In this document: one piece after another, positions 19,468 to 27,271 of the stretch
Layout of the letters: every line of letters begins with the position of its first letter
How positions within the stretch are numbered: the stretch's first letter is position 1
Source: JAJRTE01 sp964418585
GTDB taxonomy: Bacteria > Myxococcota_A > UBA796 > JAJRTE01
NCBI GenBank assembly: GCA_964418585.1
Contig: CAYQMG010000204.1
Span: forward strand, 61,074 to 125,073
Direction: 5' to 3'
Length of the DNA stretch: 64,000 nucleotides
Program-made: the position numbers and the translations under genes
The notes under the pieces: generated by a model
What the model saw: only the letters and a program-made list of their open reading frames with translations
What the model was told of the DNA's origin: nothing
Database searches by the model: none

Positions 19468-21651
19468 TCAAGGTGAGGTGCGAAACACGAGCATGGCATT
19501 GCGGGTCGGATGGAATGGGCTCGATGCGTCGAGTGCCTGGCCGTTTTCGGGATTGAACCCGAAGGCCATTGTCCAGCGGTCCGGGTGGCTCAGAAGCTGA
19601 TGACTGTACGGTGTGTCCGGACCGCGGTATTCGGGGACGTCGCTCACCACGATGTAGGTCTCCCGCTCTGGACGCTCCCCTGCGTTGACGCGGGCGATGA
19701 ACCGTTGGCAGGCCTTGAACCGTTGGCCATCCACCACGGGGCGGACGAATCGCGGATCACCCGGGAGGTAGTGCCAGACCGGAATCGGGGAACAGTCCAG
19801 CACGGAGGCGTCCAGCGGTACGTGCGCATCGATCCAGGCTGCCGTGCGCATGACCGCCCATGCCTGCACAATGTTGTTCTCCTGGTCGTGTATTCCGAGG
19901 CACTGCGGCAAACGAGCGAGGCGGGCGGGCGAATCGAGCCAGGTGCGGGTGGAATGGCAGAACAGGGAAGCGGCCAAGGAGGCGATCAACCAGGCGACGA
20001 GCGCACCGGTGATCCCCCGCACCCATCCCGGAGAACGGCCCGTCCACTGCCTGGCCACGATCTGGACAGCATGCACGATCAGGATCGACACGACCGGGAG
20101 TGCCTGGAGCAGGTAGCGGATATGGAACTTGAGGGAGAGCGAGCCCCAGACCGACAGGAGGGCGGCGAGGAGCACCCACCCGGCCGCAGCGCGTTTCGGC
20201 GGCAGTCCTCGAGGGAGGGGGAGGATTGCTCCGAGCAGACCCAATGCGAGGAGCGAGGCGAGCAGCAGCACGTTTTCGGGGAGGAACTGCTGCAACGCCT
20301 TGATGTTGTTCGAAAGCCGGACACCAAGGGGCGGAATGGTCGTGCCCGGCAGGAGCACTGGTGTGCTTGCAACACGGGTGCCCGTCCCTTGCTTTCGGAA
20401 CAGCACGACTTCGGAGTCTGCCGGAGCCAGAAGGGCGCCGCTGAGCGCCTCGAGTTCTCCCCCCCTGAGAAACGAAGGGAGCCACGGGGAAAGGGGCGAG
20501 GGTGCGTCCAGAGGTGGGGTCACGGTGTGTGTCCAGGGGTAGGGCATGTCCTGGTGCACCTCCTCCCGGTGGTGCGCGATCAGCCAGGAGAGCGGGGTGT
20601 ACTCGACGGGCAGGAAACTCGAGGTCACGGTCCCGACCAGGATGGGTAGGGCCGCCAGGGAAACCAGGCGGACAGACGCACGTCTCCACACAACCACTGT
20701 TGCGACAAGAACGATTCCGAGCACGGGCACGACCACGGTCAGGCCCTTCACCTGCGTGGCCACGCTGACGGTTGCTCCCAGTCCGGCCAGGAGATACCAG
20801 ATCGGATGCCCGGTGACCACGGCCCAGGCGGAAGCTGCGACGGTGACATTCACCACGAGGTAGAAAAAGCTGTAGCTCGTGGTCTGAACCGCATAGGGAT
20901 GGAGCACCGGAAAGGCGAGGTGCGTCAGGGCGGCGAGCAGGGCGGTCAGACGGCCTGAAAACGCCCGGGCGATCACATAGACCACGATCACCAGCAGCAC
21001 GGCGCTGGCGAACGAGACTGCCTGACCCGCCTCGAGGTAGGTCCAGCCGGTGATGTCCGCAACCTTGGCGCTGAGGAAGGGGTAGGGGAGGCGCTTGTCC
21101 GTGTTGTAGAGGTCCCACCGCCCGATCCCGATCGCCACGATGTCGCCGAGAAAGGTCGGGGCGTCCATGCCCACGCAGACCCCGAGCGGGTTGCGCCGGG
21201 CTCGAAACGCCTGGAGAACCGTCCAGGCCATGATTCCGGTTGCGGCCAGGGCTGCCCAGTCTGGCCATCCCCACGCCAAGGGGTTGGCGCGCGTTGACAC
21301 CGGGTCTCCGGTTTGGGGGACCGTCTCCTGCGGGTGACCGTTCTCGACGGACCCTTCGGCCTCGAATTTCTGCGCCGCCTCGGACGGGGACTCGATCTTC
21401 GGTCGATTGTGGCCGGGCACGGCCCCGACAAGCTCCACGACAAGCTGAATGGTGCGCCACACCACCACAACCGCGCACAGACCCATGCAGAACAACAGCC
21501 ACGGAGGATAGACCACCTCCCGCCACGGACCCACCACCAGGGCCACCGGTACGACTCGAGAACGGTTGAGCAGCCGGAAGCAGGTGACCAGGCCCCAGAG
21601 AGCCAGCACCAGATGAAGCAACCTCGGCAAGCGCTTCCACATGATCGCCAT
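19468..21651 (-). CDS. Polytopic membrane protein with GT-C-like architecture
   Basis: The 727-residue protein has about 10-12 hydrophobic segments ('PWLLFCMGLCAVVVVWRTIQ', 'VLLVIVVYVIARAF', 'LASLLALGLLGAILPL') and a soluble C-terminal region of about 150 residues. An early loop with the acidic pair in 'RWDLYNTDKRLPYPFL' and the 'DAPTFLGDIVAIG' segment resembles the first periplasmic loop of dolichyl-phosphate-mannose-type (GT-C) glycosyltransferases, but the canonical motif is not clear. The C-terminal part ('YIVVSDVPEYRGPD') also fits the soluble domain of such enzymes. Start ambiguous: the ATG at 21651 overlaps a promoter -10, so the ATG at 21642 is possible. Single gene. Confidence 0.6.
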   Translation of the reverse strand: MAIMWKRLPRLLHLVLALWGLVTCFRLLNRSRVVPVALVVGPWREVVYPPWLLFCMGLCAVVVVWRTIQLVVELVGAVPGHNRPKIESPSEAAQKFEAEGSVENGHPQETVPQTGDPVSTRANPLAWGWPDWAALAATGIMAWTVLQAFRARRNPLGVCVGMDAPTFLGDIVAIGIGRWDLYNTDKRLPYPFLSAKVADITGWTYLEAGQAVSFASAVLLVIVVYVIARAFSGRLTALLAALTHLAFPVLHPYAVQTTSYSFFYLVVNVTVAASAWAVVTGHPIWYLLAGLGATVSVATQVKGLTVVVPVLGIVLVATVVVWRRASVRLVSLAALPILVGTVTSSFLPVEYTPLSWLIAHHREEVHQDMPYPWTHTVTPPLDAPSPLSPWLPSFLRGGELEALSGALLAPADSEVVLFRKQGTGTRVASTPVLLPGTTIPPLGVRLSNNIKALQQFLPENVLLLASLLALGLLGAILPLPRGLPPKRAAAGWVLLAALLSVWGSLSLKFHIRYLLQALPVVSILIVHAVQIVARQWTGRSPGWVRGITGALVAWLIASLAASLFCHSTRTWLDSPARLARLPQCLGIHDQENNIVQAWAVMRTAAWIDAHVPLDASVLDCSPIPVWHYLPGDPRFVRPVVDGQRFKACQRFIARVNAGERPERETYIVVSDVPEYRGPDTPYSHQLLSHPDRWTMAFGFNPENGQALDASSPFHPTRNAMLVFRTSP

Positions 21652-21678
21652 TGTCTTGCCCGCACCAGCGGGTGTCAA
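21650..21678 (-). promoter_or_regulatory. Possible promoter overlapping the start of the GT-C-like gene
   Basis: TTGACA (21678-21673), 17 bp and GACAAT (21655-21650) on the minus strand. If used, transcription would begin near 21643, implying a nearly leaderless message starting at the ATG at 21642. Confidence 0.35.
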
Positions 21679-21775
21679 GGGCAACGCACCGGCCTTGTCC
21701 GCCCGCACGATCGGTGCGTGTGTCCCTGGAAGACACCGTGGCAAGCAGTTCGTCTCCTGCCTCTGACGAACGGAT

Positions 21776-21804
21776 TTGACACCGTGTCACCTCGAGTCCA
21801 CAAT
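21776..21804 (+). promoter_or_regulatory. Sigma-70-like promoter for the PLP enzyme-glycosyltransferase pair
   Basis: TTGACA (21776-21781), 17 bp and CACAAT (21799-21804), with a CTCGAG site in the spacer at 21791-21796. About 28 nt of leader before the ATG at 21839. Confidence 0.6.
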
Positions 21805-21838
21805 AGCGCACGCTCGACAGTCCCAGCGGGAGTGAATC

Positions 21839-23002
21839 ATGAAATCGAAGACTGACCAGTGGCATTTCGACACCCTGGCCGTACACGCAGGGCAGGCGCC
21901 CGACCCCACCACCGGGGCCATCATGCCTGCGATCTACCAGACCTCTACCTATGTTCAGCCCGAGGTGGGCGTCCACAAGGGGTACGAGTATTCCCGGACC
22001 GGAAACCCCACACGAACGGTGCTCGAGGCCAACCTGGCCGCCCTGGAGGGGGCACGGTTCGGCCTCGCGTTCGCCTCTGGATGCGCGGCGGCCTCGAGCG
22101 TGCTGCACCTGCTGGAAAGTGGGGACCACGTGGTGGCCATGGACGACCTCTATGGCGGCACCTATCGGCTTTTCGACAACGTGTTTGTCAAGCAAGGCCT
22201 CGAGTTCTCCTACGTGGACATGACCGACCCCGGGCGTGTGGCGGAGGCCGTGCGCTCCGAAACCCGGCTCATCTGGATCGAAACGCCCACGAATCCCCTG
22301 CTGAAACTGGTGGACATCGAGGCGGTCGCCCGGATTGGGCACCAGGTGGGCGCGTGGGTGGTGGTGGACAACACGTTCATGACGCCGTGCTTGCAGCGAC
22401 CATTGGAACTTGGGGCAGACCTGGTGCTTCATTCGACGACCAAGTATCTGAACGGCCATTCCGACGTGATCGGCGGTTGCGTCATGACGAACGACGCGGA
22501 TCTACACGAACGGCTGGCCTACCTTCAGAACGCCATGGGTGCCGTACCTGGGCCGATGGACGCCTGGCTTGTTCTTCGGGGTATCAAGACGTTGCCGCTC
22601 CGGATGGCGCGGCATGTGGAGAATGCCCGTCGCGTGGCAGAGTTTCTGGAAGGTCACGACCGGGTGGCACGGGTGATCTATCCCGGTTTGCAGTCGCATC
22701 CCCAGTTCGCGTTGGGCATGCGGCAAATGCGGGCCCCCGGGGGCATGGTTTCGGTGGAACTGGACGCTGACCTGGACGCTGCCAGGCGATTCGCCGCAGG
22801 GACTCGAGTTTTCAGCCTGGCCGAGAGCCTTGGTGGCGTGGAGTCGTTGATCGAAATTCCGGCCGCCATGACCCACGCTGCCATGCCCCCTGAATTGAGG
22901 AAACGTATCGGGGTGACCGACGGCCTAATTCGTCTCTCGGTGGGCGTCGAGCACGCCGGCGACCTGATCGAAGACCTCGAGCACGCATTCTCCTGCCTGT
23001 GA
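21839..23002 (+). CDS. Trans-sulfuration family PLP enzyme (cystathionine gamma-lyase/gamma-synthase type)
   Basis: A 387-residue Cys/Met-metabolism enzyme of PLP fold type I. The PLP Lys is Lys202 in 'HSTTKYLNGHSDVIGG'. 'YEYSRTGNPTR' (50-60), 'SGCAAASSVLHLL' and 'VVVDNTFMTPCLQRPLELGAD' are family signatures, and 'SLGGVESLIEIPAAMTHA' is the substrate-proximal loop. It could be a gamma-lyase, gamma-synthase or beta-lyase; the sequence alone does not decide. GGGAG lies six bases upstream of the ATG. Its stop overlaps the GTG start of the following glycosyltransferase (GTGA), an odd functional pairing. Confidence 0.88.
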   Translation: MKSKTDQWHFDTLAVHAGQAPDPTTGAIMPAIYQTSTYVQPEVGVHKGYEYSRTGNPTRTVLEANLAALEGARFGLAFASGCAAASSVLHLLESGDHVVAMDDLYGGTYRLFDNVFVKQGLEFSYVDMTDPGRVAEAVRSETRLIWIETPTNPLLKLVDIEAVARIGHQVGAWVVVDNTFMTPCLQRPLELGADLVLHSTTKYLNGHSDVIGGCVMTNDADLHERLAYLQNAMGAVPGPMDAWLVLRGIKTLPLRMARHVENARRVAEFLEGHDRVARVIYPGLQSHPQFALGMRQMRAPGGMVSVELDADLDAARRFAAGTRVFSLAESLGGVESLIEIPAAMTHAAMPPELRKRIGVTDGLIRLSVGVEHAGDLIEDLEHAFSCL

Positions 23003-24360
23003 GCGGTGTCGAACCGTTGCACATCGCGTACCTGGTGAGTGCGCCCGGCATTCCGCTGGGGGGATTGTCGGGCAGCACGCGGCACGTGGAGTCGATCACC
23101 CGTGCGCTGGTTTCTCTGGGCCATCGTGTGACCCTGTTTGCTGCACGGGGTCAGGGAGTCACAGGGGGGGAGGCGGATACTGGCCGGAGTGCAGTGGAGT
23201 CGGCCGGGACGGGTGGGTCTGCAGGATTCCGCGGTCGGCTCCGCATTCACCTCCTCTCCGAACCGCGTGGTCCTGTTCCTGGATTCCCGGGGCGGGCTGT
23301 GGCCGAGGCCCGACGGTCCTGGAGGTTTGCCTGCCGGGCTGCAGCCTGGCTTCGGTTCGACCCACCCGACCTGGTCCTGGAGCGATACGACCTGTTCAGC
23401 ACGGCCGGCCGGATACTCCGTCATCGGTTCGGCGTGCCCTGGATCCTCGAGGTCAACGCCCCCTTGCGGTTGGAGCGGGCCTGGTTCGAGGGGTTTTCCG
23501 CACCCCTGCTCGACCGTCTGGCGGAACGGGCCACTTTGGGTGCGGCCGACCGCCTGGTGGTGGTCTCGAATCCGTTGAGGGACTACGTGTGCACCTCGGT
23601 GGGCGTGCCTCGTCACCGGGTGGTTGTCACGGGCAACGGAGTGGATCCAGTTCGGTTTGCAGGTCGGCGACGTTCCCTGTCCGGTCGTGCGGTCGTGCGG
23701 GGGAACGGGTTCGTGGTGGGATTTCTGGGCAGCCTGAAGCCCTGGCACGGGGCAGACACCTGGGTGGACGTGGTGGCGAAGGCCCATCGTGCCCGCCCAT
23801 CGATCCACGGGATCGTGGTGGGTGATGGTCCGGAATTGGACCGTATGCGCCGCCGGGTCCGGGAGTCTGGCCTGGAAAGGGTCGTTCGGTTCACCGGGTT
23901 CGTGCCGCCCGACCAGGTGCCGGACGTGCTGGCCGCCATGCACCTGCTCCTGGCCCCTTATCCGCGCATCGAGCCTTTCTACTTCGCTCCGTTGAAAATT
24001 CTCGAGGCCCTGGCCGCGTCGGTGCCCGTGGTCACGTCGGCGCAGGGGGATTTGCCGGACCTGGTGGATGGAGCGGGGCGCACCGTGCCGTGTGACGATC
24101 CGGATACCATGGCGCGAACCATCGTGGAGGCCTTCGACCACCCGGACCTCCTGAATCATTGGCGGACCATCGCCCCCGGCCGGGTGGTCGGCAGGGCCTG
24201 GCAGGATGTGGCCGGGCGGATCGTGGCGCTTGGCCGAGCGTGTCGGAGGGACTTCCACCACTCCAGGCGCGGCCACGGTCCCTCGGGTCGAAACGGTGGA
24301 CCCGTCCCCCCCCTCCCGGAAGGGTATCGAAAAGCTCCAGGAGACACAGGCCCGACTTGA
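22999..24360 (+). CDS. Glycosyltransferase family 4 (GT-B fold)
   Basis: A 453-residue cytoplasmic glycosyltransferase. The N-terminal acceptor domain has a Gly-rich loop ('GGLSGSTRHVESITRAL'). The C-terminal GT1/GT4 nucleotide-sugar domain shows 'GFLGSLKPWHGADTWVDV', 'VVGDGPELDRMRRRV', 'VRFTGFVPPDQVPDVLAAM' and the E-x7-E motif region 'EPFYFAPLKILEALAASVPVV', where the UDP/GDP-sugar binds. Translation starts at the GTG overlapping the previous stop. The last ~30 residues are low-complexity and Pro/Gly-rich. Sugar donor and acceptor cannot be inferred. Likely cotranslated with the PLP enzyme gene. Confidence 0.85.
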   Translation: MSGVEPLHIAYLVSAPGIPLGGLSGSTRHVESITRALVSLGHRVTLFAARGQGVTGGEADTGRSAVESAGTGGSAGFRGRLRIHLLSEPRGPVPGFPGRAVAEARRSWRFACRAAAWLRFDPPDLVLERYDLFSTAGRILRHRFGVPWILEVNAPLRLERAWFEGFSAPLLDRLAERATLGAADRLVVVSNPLRDYVCTSVGVPRHRVVVTGNGVDPVRFAGRRRSLSGRAVVRGNGFVVGFLGSLKPWHGADTWVDVVAKAHRARPSIHGIVVGDGPELDRMRRRVRESGLERVVRFTGFVPPDQVPDVLAAMHLLLAPYPRIEPFYFAPLKILEALAASVPVVTSAQGDLPDLVDGAGRTVPCDDPDTMARTIVEAFDHPDLLNHWRTIAPGRVVGRAWQDVAGRIVALGRACRRDFHHSRRGHGPSGRNGGPVPPLPEGYRKAPGDTGPT

Positions 24361-24445
24361 CAGCACCCCGCTTCTCGGGTACATACCCATGCCCGCAGGC
24401 GGGCCGTCCTGGTCCGCGCCTGTGCCGGGATTCCAGGGAGAGAAC

Positions 24446-25726
24446 ATGAACTTTCCAGATGTCGAGCCGTTCGAGGTCACAGCCGGAGATCCGGGCGATC
24501 GAACCCGGATTCCGCTTGCTCGAGTGCTCAAGTCGAGGCTCTCGGACTGGACGTGGGGACAGGTGCGTGCCCTGTGCAGGTCCGGTCGGGTCACCGTGGG
24601 GGGACGCATCGTCTACGACGCCCGGCACCAGGTGGCGCCTGGAACCCGGGTCTCCGTGTCCAGCACGCCGGTGGACGAGCGCCAGGCGGCTCTTCAGGGC
24701 GACTTCCGAATCCTCGCCGATGACCCCCACCTGGTGGTGGTCCTCAAGCCTGCACGGGTCGCCACCGTACCCCACGAGGGAGGAAGCCGGCTCACCGTCC
24801 TCGACCTGGTGCGCCGCGCCTGGCGGGCTCGAGGGATCGATCCGGGACGTACGCGCCTCTCCGTCGTTCACCGGTTGGACCATGAAACTTCCGGCCTACT
24901 CGTTCTGGCCAAGGACGATACCACTCGAACCGACCTGTTGGCCCAGTTCCGCGGACGCGCCGCCCATCCCGAGTTCGTGGCCGTCGTTCACGGGGACCTC
25001 GAACGCGACAGGATGACCATTCGATCCCGGATCGCACCCGACCGCGGAGACGGCATAAGAGGCTCTGTCGAACCCCCAAAGGTGGGGAAAGAGGCGGTGA
25101 CTCACGTGCTGGTCGTCGAGCGGTTGGGGGAGGCGACCATCGTGCGGTGCGGCATGGAGACCAACCGCACCCACCAGGCGCGGATTCATCTGGCCGAGGC
25201 AGGGCATCCCATTCTGGGAGAAACCATCTACGACCGGGATTACGAAGGAACCAGGCTCTCCGCCCCTCGGCTGGCCCTCCACGCCTCCCGTCTCCACTTC
25301 AGGCACCCGAAGACCAGGCGCTCCATGCACTTCTATGCCCCGCCCCCCACCGACTTGACGCACCTGGTGGAGGATTTGGGCGGCAACCCCAACCTCCTGT
25401 CCGGGTGGGGGCTCCGGAGGAAACAGCGGGCCGCGCCCAACGACCCACGCCTCCGCGACTGGTGGATGACCGGGGGCACCCCCCGCCGCTCCCCGCCTTC
25501 AGAACACCGGCGACATCGGCATCTCCGGACCTCCGGATCCGACCGTCCTCCCGCACCCGGGCGTTCTCAGGAAAAGCAGAACCTTCGCAGGCGCAAGCGC
25601 GTCCGACCGCCCAAAAAGGACGACGCACACCAGGAGGTGCTGCGCAAGCTCGAGCGGTTGGAAAAGGAGATCGAGACCCTCTTCGCCACTCCTCCCCTGC
25701 CGAGAAAGACCGGCAACAAATCATGA
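24446..25726 (+). CDS. RluA-family pseudouridine synthase with S4 domain and basic C-terminal tail
   Basis: A 426-residue RNA pseudouridine synthase. An S4 RNA-binding domain lies at about 24-75 ('IPLARVLKSRLSDWTWGQV', 'GRVTVGGRIV'). The RluA catalytic domain contains 'VVHRLDHETSGLLVLAK' with the catalytic Asp, and 'ETNRTHQARIHLAEAGHPI' as the conserved RTHQ/IR segment. After the domain ends ('LHFRHPKTRRSMHF') there is a lineage-specific, Arg/Pro-rich basic tail of about 110 residues ending in a helical segment ('EVLRKLERLEKEIETLF'). GGGAGAG precedes the ATG at 24446. rRNA and/or tRNA target unknown; single gene or loosely linked to the preceding glycosyltransferase. Confidence 0.88.
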   Translation: MNFPDVEPFEVTAGDPGDRTRIPLARVLKSRLSDWTWGQVRALCRSGRVTVGGRIVYDARHQVAPGTRVSVSSTPVDERQAALQGDFRILADDPHLVVVLKPARVATVPHEGGSRLTVLDLVRRAWRARGIDPGRTRLSVVHRLDHETSGLLVLAKDDTTRTDLLAQFRGRAAHPEFVAVVHGDLERDRMTIRSRIAPDRGDGIRGSVEPPKVGKEAVTHVLVVERLGEATIVRCGMETNRTHQARIHLAEAGHPILGETIYDRDYEGTRLSAPRLALHASRLHFRHPKTRRSMHFYAPPPTDLTHLVEDLGGNPNLLSGWGLRRKQRAAPNDPRLRDWWMTGGTPRRSPPSEHRRHRHLRTSGSDRPPAPGRSQEKQNLRRRKRVRPPKKDDAHQEVLRKLERLEKEIETLFATPPLPRKTGNKS

Positions 25727-25837
25727 CATGAGCAAAAATGGCCTTGCGTCGACCGCACCTGGCCACCGTGCGCTCTCGATGCCCTTTTCGAACGCGGAAA
25801 GATTCGATGCGAGATGATCGGGGGACGCGCAGGGCGG

Positions 25838-26728
25838 TCAGATCTTGAGCACCATGCCTTCTCGAGCGCCGAACGTGTCGATGTAGATCTCGTTCTGCAG
25901 GAGGTAGTTCTTGGCCTCGACCACGATTTCGTCTACCACACGGTCGGAATGCAGCGGGTCGTGGTGGAATATGGCCAGGCGCTTTACCTGGGCCAGGGTC
26001 ATCACGGTCATGACAGCCGATACCGACGCATGGCCCCAGGTCGCCTTGTGGGCGTATTCCTCGTCCGTGTACTGACAATCGGCAATCACCAGGTCCGCCC
26101 CCTGGAAAAATGGTATCAGGTGCGGCATGAGCGTCTGTCGAGGATCCACGTACCCGGCTTTGTATCCCGCCGCCTCGTCCTTGAGCTTCAATCCGAGGTT
26201 CAGCTCGTTGTCCGTGGCGTAGATCACCTTCTTCCCTTCCCAGTGAATCGCAAATCCGTGCGACATCCCCGGGTGATACAGCTCTGCCGTCTCCACCACC
26301 AGTCCTCCCCCCAGGTCCACAGAATCCTTGAACGCACGGTAGTGGAAACTCGCCGCCATGTCGTCGAGCTTGGCCGGAAAATACTCCGGCTGCATCTGGC
26401 CCGACAGCAAACTGCTGATGGACTCTCGCCGCGCCGCGGTCCCGTACACGTAAAAGGTGTTGCCCCGCACGAAAGCAGGCGGGAAAAACGGGAAACCCTG
26501 GATGTGATCCCAGTGGGTGTGGCTGATGAAGATGTGCGCCTCGATTCCCGTCGTCCCGAACTCCTCGAAATAGGAGATACCCAGATCCCGGATACCGCTT
26601 CCACAATCAAAAATTAACAACTTATCAGCAACACGAACTTCTACGCATGACGTGTTCCCCCCGTATTTCTCCGTAAGACGACCAGGGGTCGGAATCGAGC
26701 CTCGAGTGCCCCAGAACTTGACCAGCAT
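25838..26728 (-). CDS. MBL-fold metal-dependent hydrolase
   Basis: The 296-residue metallo-beta-lactamase-fold protein keeps the metal ligands: 'HTHWDHIQGFPFF' (the HxHxDH motif), 'YHPGMSHGF', 'ADCQYT' and 'FHHDPLHSD'. This pattern fits the PqqB/cAMP-phosphodiesterase-like or RNase-Z-like signal-hydrolase branches, many of which are encoded beside regulatory proteins. The start at 26728 lies 9 bp after the stop of an FHA gene, so the two form an operon from the promoter at 27228. Substrate (nucleotide, cyclic nucleotide or RNA) unknown. Confidence 0.85.
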   Translation of the reverse strand: MLVKFWGTRGSIPTPGRLTEKYGGNTSCVEVRVADKLLIFDCGSGIRDLGISYFEEFGTTGIEAHIFISHTHWDHIQGFPFFPPAFVRGNTFYVYGTAARRESISSLLSGQMQPEYFPAKLDDMAASFHYRAFKDSVDLGGGLVVETAELYHPGMSHGFAIHWEGKKVIYATDNELNLGLKLKDEAAGYKAGYVDPRQTLMPHLIPFFQGADLVIADCQYTDEEYAHKATWGHASVSAVMTVMTLAQVKRLAIFHHDPLHSDRVVDEIVVEAKNYLLQNEIYIDTFGAREGMVLKI

Positions 26729-26737
26729 GGAGGATCC

Positions 26738-27202
26738 TCACTTGGAAGGCGACAGCACCGCTTCGAACAGAAACTGCAACGCATGGTTGCCTATCATGAT
26801 TTCGTCTCCCGCGCGGAGCGGGCACTCATGGACGCTGGTTCCGTTGAGGTAGGACCCGTTCTTTGAACCAAGGTCTACAAGAACGAACTCATCGTTTCTG
26901 TACTCGAGCTTGGCGTGCTGGCGCGAGATGGAGTCATCGGGAAGCGGGATGTCCACATCCTGGCTTCTTCCGATGAGGTGGTCGCATTGCCCCAGGTAGA
27001 ACCGCTGACCGGGAAAAGCTCCCATCGTCACTTCGAGATAGGCCCGCCGGGTCATCAGGCGCTCTGGTTTGGTCGCAGCCGGCGGGGTCTCGTCACGAGT
27101 ACGGACAACGGTTTCTTCCGATTCCTGGAGTTGCTCATCCGATTCCGATTTGTGCGCATCACCAGACGACGCGTTGGTCATAACCTGCGGCTCCGCACTC
27201 AT
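26738..27202 (-). CDS. FHA domain-containing protein
   Basis: The 154-residue product has a flexible acidic N-terminal half (about 1-50) and a C-terminal FHA domain (about 55-145): 'YLGQCDHLIGRSQDVDIPLP', 'SISRQHAKLEY', 'VDLGSKNGSYLNG' and 'RAGDEIMIGNHALQF'. The Gly-Arg-Ser, Ser-x2-His and Gly-Ser-Lys-Asn-Gly phosphothreonine-contact residues are all intact. Likely a phospho-Thr reader for one of the nearby kinases. I start at the ATG at 27202 because a good promoter (27228-27256) ends just upstream; the frame extends further but would begin inside the promoter. No ribosome site is obvious. Confidence 0.85.
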   Translation of the reverse strand: MSAEPQVMTNASSGDAHKSESDEQLQESEETVVRTRDETPPAATKPERLMTRRAYLEVTMGAFPGQRFYLGQCDHLIGRSQDVDIPLPDDSISRQHAKLEYRNDEFVLVDLGSKNGSYLNGTSVHECPLRAGDEIMIGNHALQFLFEAVLSPSK

Positions 27203-27227
27203 GTCCAGTGGAATGGGCCGGTAAGTT

Positions 27228-27256
27228 ATTGTACGGACGGGCTTGACGCGGGTCAA
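27228..27256 (-). promoter_or_regulatory. Sigma-70-like promoter for the FHA-MBL operon
   Basis: On the minus strand TTGACC (27256-27251), 17 bp and TACAAT (27233-27228), about 26 nt before the FHA start. Lies between the kinase gene stop and the FHA gene. Confidence 0.65.
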
Positions 27257-27271
27257 ACAAAAAAGTGCCCA

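Noticed and set aside
19757..22459. Long frame of about 900 codons on the minus strand across the membrane protein and PLP enzyme genes
   Set aside because: It crosses two recognised genes in other frames and has no motif; high-GC artefact.
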